From Bacteroidetes bacterium HGW-Bacteroidetes-21 (GTDB taxonomy: Bacteria; Bacteroidota; Bacteroidia; Bacteroidales; GWA2-32-17): a stretch of DNA of 32,677 nucleotides. This document shows, piece by piece, positions 26,872-32,677 of the stretch; within the stretch, counting starts at the first letter, position 1; each line of letters starts with the position of its first letter. The translations under genes were made by a program, and so were the position numbers. The DNA is taken from positions 1 through 32,677 of the forward strand of contig PHDH01000014.1 in the NCBI GenBank assembly GCA_002840935.1, read 5' to 3'. The notes under the pieces are model-generated. The model did no database searches. It saw nothing but the letters and a program-made list of their open reading frames with translations, and was not told the DNA's origin.

Positions 26872-28509
26872 ATGAAAAAAGTGGTATTTTTTATTGGTAT
26901 GCTTTTACTTGTATTCAGCGTAAAAGCACAAAATATTGAAATGGTAAAAGACATTAATCCTAGCGGGTCCAGCTCTCCAAGCTGGATGAAAGTCGCTAGC
27001 TATAATTCGGGCTTACAATTTGTTTCTAAATTGTTTTTTAATGCTGACAATGGCGTGAATGGAAAAGAATTATGGGTTACAGACGGGACTTCGGCAGGCA
27101 CTACCATGATAAAAGATATTAATCCTTCGGGTAATTCGTCTCCATACAGATTCTTTTCAGTTGGAATTGGATTATCCCAAAGAGTTATATTCCTTGCCAA
27201 CGATGGCACCAACGGCACTGAATTATGGACGACCAATGGAACAGCTGGAGGAACCAATATGGTGAAAAATATTTATACGGGAGCTTTACAAAATGTTGAG
27301 ATAACCTGTCTTTTCAGTAATTTATTTAAAGTATATTTTAATGCCGACGACGGTGTAAATGGTCGTGAAATATGGGTGACCGACGGGACTTCAGCTGGAA
27401 CAAATATGATAAAAGACATTAACCCTGGAAGTTCGAGCTCTACTCCTTCTAACTTTATCCTCTATAACAATAAACTATATTTTGTTGCTGACGATGGCAC
27501 ATCTGGAACCGAGTTATGGTGTACAGATGGAACAGAAGCCGGAACAACTTTTGTGAAAGACATAAATCCAGGCTCCGGCTCGGCATTTAATAGTTCTACT
27601 ATTAGTTCTTTTTATGGGGAAGTATATAACAATAAACTTTATTTCACTGCCAATAATGGAACTAGTGGCACTGAACTTTGGGTCACAGATGGAACAACAT
27701 CTGGAACTACGATGATAAAAAACATAAATGCATCAGGAGATTCGAACCCACAAAACTATACTGAGTTTAATGGCAAACTTTATTTTGCTGCAACAGATGA
27801 CATCTATGGTAGGCAATTGTGGTGTACTGATGGGACAACCGCTGGCACACAAAGAATAACAAATTGGTTTGTGGCCAATTACCCAATCTACAACCTCACA
27901 GTTTTTAATGATCAATTATACTTTTACGCAGCCGACTCTACACATAATTTAGAACCATGGATCAGCGACGGAACAACCACAGGTACATCGATGATTAAAG
28001 ATATCAATCTAAGTGGCCCCAGCCTTCCTTACGCCATGCCTTTTACAGAGTATAATGGTTATTTATATTTTGCCCCCTATACAACAAATGGCTACGAGCT
28101 TTACAGAACAGATGGCACAGAAACCGGCACGACTTTACTTGCCCCATCCATTGCGCCAAATACCAGTCCACTTGACAATTCTACAGCGGTAGTATTTAAC
28201 GGATCTCTTTATTTTCTGGCAAACTTCGATAGCAATGGCGCAGAGTTATGGAAATTAACCGATTCGACAACAAATGTTGTCTTTGAGCAAATGAGTAATA
28301 CGAACTTATACCCGAATCCTGCTACAGACATTTTACATGTCACACTTAAAGAACAAGACAATGTGCTTATTTACAATATGATTGGGATCAATGTCATGTC
28401 TTTTGAAAGTCATGAAAATGAACCTGTCGACATTTCTCATTTGCCAGCAGGTTCATATGTTTTAGTCTCGGCTAAAAACAACTACAGAAAAAGCTTTATT
28501 AAACTGTAA
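26872..28509 (+). CDS. ELWxxDGT-repeat secreted protein with T9SS type A C-terminal sorting domain
   Basis: Signal peptide; repeated (G)xELWVTDGTxAGTxMIKDINP units; C-terminus NLYPNPATDILHVTLKEQDNVLIYNMIGINVMSFESHENEPVDISHLPAGSYVLVSAKNNYRKSFIKL. Confidence 0.93.
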   Translation: MKKVVFFIGMLLLVFSVKAQNIEMVKDINPSGSSSPSWMKVASYNSGLQFVSKLFFNADNGVNGKELWVTDGTSAGTTMIKDINPSGNSSPYRFFSVGIGLSQRVIFLANDGTNGTELWTTNGTAGGTNMVKNIYTGALQNVEITCLFSNLFKVYFNADDGVNGREIWVTDGTSAGTNMIKDINPGSSSSTPSNFILYNNKLYFVADDGTSGTELWCTDGTEAGTTFVKDINPGSGSAFNSSTISSFYGEVYNNKLYFTANNGTSGTELWVTDGTTSGTTMIKNINASGDSNPQNYTEFNGKLYFAATDDIYGRQLWCTDGTTAGTQRITNWFVANYPIYNLTVFNDQLYFYAADSTHNLEPWISDGTTTGTSMIKDINLSGPSLPYAMPFTEYNGYLYFAPYTTNGYELYRTDGTETGTTLLAPSIAPNTSPLDNSTAVVFNGSLYFLANFDSNGAELWKLTDSTTNVVFEQMSNTNLYPNPATDILHVTLKEQDNVLIYNMIGINVMSFESHENEPVDISHLPAGSYVLVSAKNNYRKSFIKL

Positions 28510-28521
28510 TTGCTTTCTCCC

Positions 28522-29388
28522 TTATTCTATCGGGATACAAATATCCGTTTTGAGTTTTTCGGGTTTGGTCTTTTCGGGCGAATTCAGATAATGCTCAAAA
28601 CAAGGCATATTGCGTAAAATAAAATTATTATCCGGAATTATCTTCCCATAGATATAATTATACGTCTCGCTAAAGTTTTCGTAAGGTCCATTGTGCTGTA
28701 CAATCAAATATTTTCCAGCAGGAATGGTTTTATACCCGATTTCGCCTTCGGGTTTCACTTCTTTACTCACCACAACACATGCTTCGTAACGACATTTTTC
28801 GGGTTCGGTCACACCCGGGTCGTCGTAGCTTAATCCCAGAAATTCTGTTTTGAAGCCAAAAAGACGTTTTTCTTTGGCAAAAGTGCACACTTTATCCCAG
28901 CAAGGACCCGCCACATCGGCATATACTCCAATGCCATGAGCATAAATTATTTTCTTTTCCTTCAGTTCTTTTACCTTAAATTTCAATGTTTTTTCCATCA
29001 TGATTTTGTTTTGTTGATTTGACATTTCTGTTGAAATCAGACTGCTTTTGCCTTCCCTGAATTCTTCAGGACTTACCTTAAAGCGCTTGCGGAAAGCTTT
29101 ACTAAAAGATGATGCCATCTCGTATCCGCATTCCCATGCGATTTCCTGTACCGGTTTCTGCGTCAGTCTGAGCTGATGCGCGGCCCCGTCGAGCCGTATA
29201 CGCTGCAGAAAGGTTCCCACAGGCTCACCCAGATGCGCTCTGAGTATCCGATGAATGTGATAAGGAGAATAGCCCGATATGCCGGCAATTTTATCAAGGT
29301 CATACTCCTCCATGGGATGCTCGTACAGATAACGAATCACTTTGTTGATTCGTTCAAGATGTTCATGTTTAGTGATTGATTTCAACAT
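28522..29388 (-). CDS. AraC-family transcriptional regulator with GyrI-like effector domain
   Basis: Two HTHs (YDLDKIAGISGYSPYHIHRILRAHLGEPVGTFLQRIRLDGAAHQL; VQEIAWECGYEMASSFSKAFRKRFKVSPEEFR), then a GyrI-like domain (YKTIPAGKYLIVQHNGPYENFSETYNYIYGKII). Confidence 0.93.
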   Translation of the reverse strand: MLKSITKHEHLERINKVIRYLYEHPMEEYDLDKIAGISGYSPYHIHRILRAHLGEPVGTFLQRIRLDGAAHQLRLTQKPVQEIAWECGYEMASSFSKAFRKRFKVSPEEFREGKSSLISTEMSNQQNKIMMEKTLKFKVKELKEKKIIYAHGIGVYADVAGPCWDKVCTFAKEKRLFGFKTEFLGLSYDDPGVTEPEKCRYEACVVVSKEVKPEGEIGYKTIPAGKYLIVQHNGPYENFSETYNYIYGKIIPDNNFILRNMPCFEHYLNSPEKTKPEKLKTDICIPIE

Positions 29389-29575
29389 TTTATTTCATTT
29401 ACAAAACAAAAGTAGGTCACAAAATTACACTTATCTTTTCCAATCTTGCTAAGTTTTTCGGGGCAAATCAACTAAAAAATAATCGATAAACAATTAATAT
29501 GCATATAGTAAATCGAGGCAATACACAAATATTCACATTTCTCTTCCCAATTTTTACCGATGTAAAAGAAAATCT

Positions 29576-29583
29576 TATCTTTG
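29576..29583 (+). promoter_or_regulatory. Putative -7 box TAtcTTTG directly upstream of the TPR-phosphatase gene
   Basis: TATCTTTG ends 13 nt before the GTG start at 29597. Confidence 0.4.
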
Positions 29584-29596
29584 AAAAAAAGTCCGG

Positions 29597-32341
29597 GTGG
29601 TATTTTCGAAACACATATTAGTATTTGCATTCGTTTCTCTTCTACCTGTATTTTCTTTTTCTCAAGCCAGCAAAACAGATTCACTTCAAAATGCAATTAC
29701 CCGGGCAAAGCACGACACTATAAAAGCACGCTTATACGTCGAAATGGGTGATGCCTTGAGATCTTCGCTCCCCGACTCCGCATTATTTTACTACAAAGAA
29801 GCCATTACTCTGGCGGGAAAAAAGTTAAAAGACTGTCCAAATTGTTCAGATACCGAAAAAGGGCTTTACTTGCTCAGAAAAGCTTCTGCCACAAGGCACT
29901 CCGGAATTGTTTACATCAACTGGAGTGAATATAACACAGCAACAGACTATGTACAGACAGCCTTAAAGCTTTTCAGGGAGTTGAAAGATTCACCGGTGCT
30001 TTTTCTTGCGGATGAAGGTAAAAAAGGTCTCTCGAAATGCTACAGCAATTTTGGCAGCATATTCAAAGAACAGGGCCAATTAGACGAAGCCACGCAGTAT
30101 TTCAGGAAGGCCTTACAAATGGCAAAAGAAGCCGGGGACAAAAAAAGTATGTCATCTTGCTATAACGGACTGGGTATTATTCATTATTATCAGGGCGATT
30201 ACGATAAAGCTGTTTTTCAATATCTGAATGCCATTAAAATATTCCACGAACTTAACGATAATAGTGGCATGTCGGCTGCCTATTCGAATATCGGACTGGT
30301 GTATGCCGGACAAGGGCTCTACGATAAGGCACTGGAGAATTACCAGAATGCCCTTAAAATACTCGAGAAAATGGGAGACGAAAAAGGCATTGCTTCTTGC
30401 TATAATAATATTGGATTACTCCAATATGATCAGAAAAGCTACGAGACTGCTCTTGACTACTTTTTCAAATCACTAAAAATCAACGAGAAAATCGCAAATC
30501 AGACACAGTTGGCCAGCAACTTCAATAATATTGGCAATGTTTACAGCGATCAGTCGAAATACGACGAAGCCATTGCGTATTACAAAAAGTCATTAAAAAT
30601 AAGAGAAGATACTCAGGATAAAATCAGCATGTCGGGCTGTTACAATAATATTGGTTTGATTTATTTTTATAAAGGCGAATTATCCCGTTCGCTCGAGTAT
30701 TACAATAAAACACTGGCCATTTCGCTCGAATTAGGCGACAAAAGCGGGATAGCCAAAGTCTACGGCAATCTCTCTTCGTTATATCTGGAGTTATCGGAAA
30801 AAGGAGGAAACAATACCGCTGAGCTACTAAAGAAAGCACTCGAATGCGGTCAAAAGTCGTACGATCTGGCAGTAGAAATTGGTGCCATTCCCGTTCAGAA
30901 CACCACGGCTGCTCACCTGAAAAAAGCTTACACTAAGCTGGGACTTTATAAAGAAGCCATCTACTATGCCAACATCTACATTTCTACCAAAGACAGCATG
31001 TTTTCGGACGAAAAAACCAATGCACTGGCCGAAATGGGTGCAAAATACCAATCGGAGAAAAAGCAACTTGAGATAGACAACCTCAGCAATGCCAACAAAC
31101 TTAAAGCGCTTGAATTATCTAAAAGTGAAGAACAAAGGGCAAAACAGAAAATCATACTCTATTCTTTTATCTTTGGGTTTATATTAATTCTTACTTTTTC
31201 TATCTTAATTCTGCGCCTCTTTGTGCAAAAGAAAAAAGCAAACATACTTCTGGCCAAGCAGAAAGAGCAGATTGAATTAAAAAACAACCTTTTAGAACAA
31301 GCCAACGAAGAAATCAATGCACAGAAAGACGAAATTCAGGCACAGCGCGACATGGTCATAGGTCAAAAGGAATTTATCGAAGGTCAACAAAAAGAGATTA
31401 TCGATAGCATTAACTATGCAAAAAAGATACAACAGGCGGTGATTCCTGTCAACAAGGAGTCGCGCGAAATACTGGGTAAGCACTTTATACTTTTCAGGCC
31501 CCGTGATGTGGTCTCTGGCGACTTCTATTGGGCCACCCGCATTGAACACAATCTGGTGGTTGCCGTTGCCGATTGCACAGGTCATGGCGTCCCGGGGGCA
31601 TTTATGTCGATGCTGGGCATTAGTTCGCTGAACGAAATTGTGAGAAGAAAAGACGTAACACGGGCCAGCGACATCCTCAATCAACTCAGAGCTTATATTA
31701 TCTCTACCATGCGACAATCCGTTGATGCAGATGCCGGATCGGTATACTCGGCCACCCCCGGTCACATGAAAGATGGCATGGACATCAGCTTAACAGTGAT
31801 CAACTTAATTACTGGTCGTTGTCAATGGGCAGGAGCCAATAATCCACTTTACATAATTAGAAATGCGGCTATTAGCCAAGAGACCTCAGCCCACCTTGCC
31901 TGCCAGCAGGTAGGTGGCCAATGGCCAAAAGCCAATAGCAATCTTGAGGAGGTAAAAGTGGATTTAACTCCCGGAACCGCAACGCTAGTGGAGGTGAAGG
32001 GAGATTCATCTCCCGGAACCGCAACGTTAGTGGAGGTGAAGGGAGACAAAATGCCCATCGCCGTGCATGTACGCATGAATGAATTTACAAATCATGAATT
32101 ACAATTAAACAAAGGCGACCGTATCTATTTATTTTCCGATGGTTATGCCGATCAGTTCGGGGGGCCCAAAGGCAAAAAAATACTCTACAGCGAATTTAAA
32201 CGCATCATAACGGATACATCGCACCTCGACATCGAGGCACAAGGTAAAGCTATGGAAAATATTCTCGACGAATGGATGCAATACGACGAAGTTAAATACA
32301 AGCAGGTAGACGATATTGCTATATTGGGAATGGAAATTTAA
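29597..32341 (+). CDS. TPR-repeat - TM - coiled coil - SpoIIE/PP2C-type phosphatase
   Basis: Signal peptide (GTG start); at least 6 TPR/TPR-like repeats; TM IILYSFIFGFILILTFSILIL; coiled coil; DSINYAKKIQQAVIP...FRPRDVVSGDFYWAT...VADCTGHGVPGAFMSMLG...GDRIYLFSDGYADQFGG. Confidence 0.92.
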   Translation: MVFSKHILVFAFVSLLPVFSFSQASKTDSLQNAITRAKHDTIKARLYVEMGDALRSSLPDSALFYYKEAITLAGKKLKDCPNCSDTEKGLYLLRKASATRHSGIVYINWSEYNTATDYVQTALKLFRELKDSPVLFLADEGKKGLSKCYSNFGSIFKEQGQLDEATQYFRKALQMAKEAGDKKSMSSCYNGLGIIHYYQGDYDKAVFQYLNAIKIFHELNDNSGMSAAYSNIGLVYAGQGLYDKALENYQNALKILEKMGDEKGIASCYNNIGLLQYDQKSYETALDYFFKSLKINEKIANQTQLASNFNNIGNVYSDQSKYDEAIAYYKKSLKIREDTQDKISMSGCYNNIGLIYFYKGELSRSLEYYNKTLAISLELGDKSGIAKVYGNLSSLYLELSEKGGNNTAELLKKALECGQKSYDLAVEIGAIPVQNTTAAHLKKAYTKLGLYKEAIYYANIYISTKDSMFSDEKTNALAEMGAKYQSEKKQLEIDNLSNANKLKALELSKSEEQRAKQKIILYSFIFGFILILTFSILILRLFVQKKKANILLAKQKEQIELKNNLLEQANEEINAQKDEIQAQRDMVIGQKEFIEGQQKEIIDSINYAKKIQQAVIPVNKESREILGKHFILFRPRDVVSGDFYWATRIEHNLVVAVADCTGHGVPGAFMSMLGISSLNEIVRRKDVTRASDILNQLRAYIISTMRQSVDADAGSVYSATPGHMKDGMDISLTVINLITGRCQWAGANNPLYIIRNAAISQETSAHLACQQVGGQWPKANSNLEEVKVDLTPGTATLVEVKGDSSPGTATLVEVKGDKMPIAVHVRMNEFTNHELQLNKGDRIYLFSDGYADQFGGPKGKKILYSEFKRIITDTSHLDIEAQGKAMENILDEWMQYDEVKYKQVDDIAILGMEI
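31866..31940 (+). repeat. Palindromic element inside the phosphatase ORF
   Basis: Outer arms GCTATTAGCC (31868-31877) / GCCAATAGC (31931-31939); inner near-perfect palindrome CCACCTTGCCTGCCAGCAGGTAGGTGG (31891-31917). Confidence 0.65.
31949..32046 (+). repeat. 42-bp in-frame tandem repeat (2 full + 1 partial copy) inside the phosphatase ORF
   Basis: 31949-31990 GAGGTAAAAGTGGATTTAACTCCCGGAACCGCAACGCTAGTG; 31991-32032 GAGGTGAAGGGAGATTCATCTCCCGGAACCGCAACGTTAGTG; 32033-32046 GAGGTGAAGGGAGA. 42 is a multiple of 3. Confidence 0.9.
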
Positions 32342-32441
32342 CGAGGGAAAGAGCTTTCTTTTAAGCTCTTAAATCAATCATTTTAATATATTTAGCTCAC
32401 AAAGATCCCATTTAAAGCTCATTTAAACCTCTTTTTGAGCT

Positions 32442-32677
32442 TTATTTTACGGTCTTTGTTAGCCAATCTATTGCGTTTATTTTTTTTATTCCGTTATATG
32501 TGCCTGTGTCGTAGTCCATTGTGATTAAAAGTTTTTCATGATGGTCTGCAATACTGTCAAATGGCGCTAACTCACGTTCTAATGTCGTAGCGTTTTCAAC
32601 TGTTTGCGAAACTTGTATGTATTGTGTAAAACCTTCGTTGTTGCGAACAACAAAATCAACTTCTAAATTGTTGGTTT
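32442..32677 (-). CDS. C-terminal fragment of an AAA+ ATPase with DUF4143 domain, truncated by window edge
   Basis: Reverse-complement reading not in the ORF track: TNNLEVDFVVRNNEGFTQYIQVSQTVENATTLERELAPFDSIADHHEKLLITMDYDTGTYNGIKKINAIDWLTKTVK*, the typical EVDFV...YIQVS...RE...IDWL ending of DUF4143 ATPases. Confidence 0.8.
   Translation of the reverse strand, partial: TNNLEVDFVVRNNEGFTQYIQVSQTVENATTLERELAPFDSIADHHEKLLITMDYDTGTYNGIKKINAIDWLTKTVK

Noticed and set aside
26872-28260. Regularly spaced repeats that could suggest a CRISPR-like or satellite array
   Set aside because: They are degenerate coding repeats of the ELWxxDGT protein family in one open frame.
31849-32076. 75-aa minus-strand ORF with repeated SPFTSTSVAVPG
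   Set aside because: Only the reverse reading of the 42-bp tandem repeat inside the phosphatase gene.
32349-32443. AAGAGCTT/AAGCTCTT and AAAGCTCA/TGAGCTTT hairpins between convergent genes
   Set aside because: Probably ordinary termination signals; too weak (poor T-runs, long loop) to call with confidence.

Overview
The window looks like chromosomal DNA from a Bacteroidetes/Bacteroidales-type bacterium. The evidence is TAnnTTTG-type promoters, a T9SS C-terminal sorting signal, an outer-membrane beta-barrel TonB-type receptor, and DUF5606 and DUF4199 genes. Most of it is housekeeping: a YbbR-like C-terminus, coaE, a TerB/DnaJ protein, a complete seven-gene minus-strand operon (RseC-RnfB-C-D-G-E-A), a GPx/YiiX-like pair, an SRP RNA gene on the minus strand, GT2, a TonB receptor, sucAB and a metallophosphoesterase. 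The accessory part holds secreted or lipoprotein genes, two SpoIIE/PP2C-type phosphatases with different sensor regions (YfiR-like and TPR), a DUF134 + NifX-like pair, an ELWxxDGT-repeat T9SS cargo protein, an AraC/GyrI-like regulator, and the C-terminus of a DUF4143 ATPase that the ORF track misses. I see no CRISPR array, prophage, transposase or obvious defence island. The most interesting signals are: (1) palindromic and 42-bp tandem repeats inserted in frame inside the phosphatase domain of the TPR-SpoIIE protein; (2) two identical 12-bp motifs, 33 bp apart, flanking the -7 box and covering the start codon of the DUF134 regulator; (3) two tandem lipoproteins that share a C-terminal domain and terminator but have unrelated N-termini; (4) several distinct palindromic intergenic elements.
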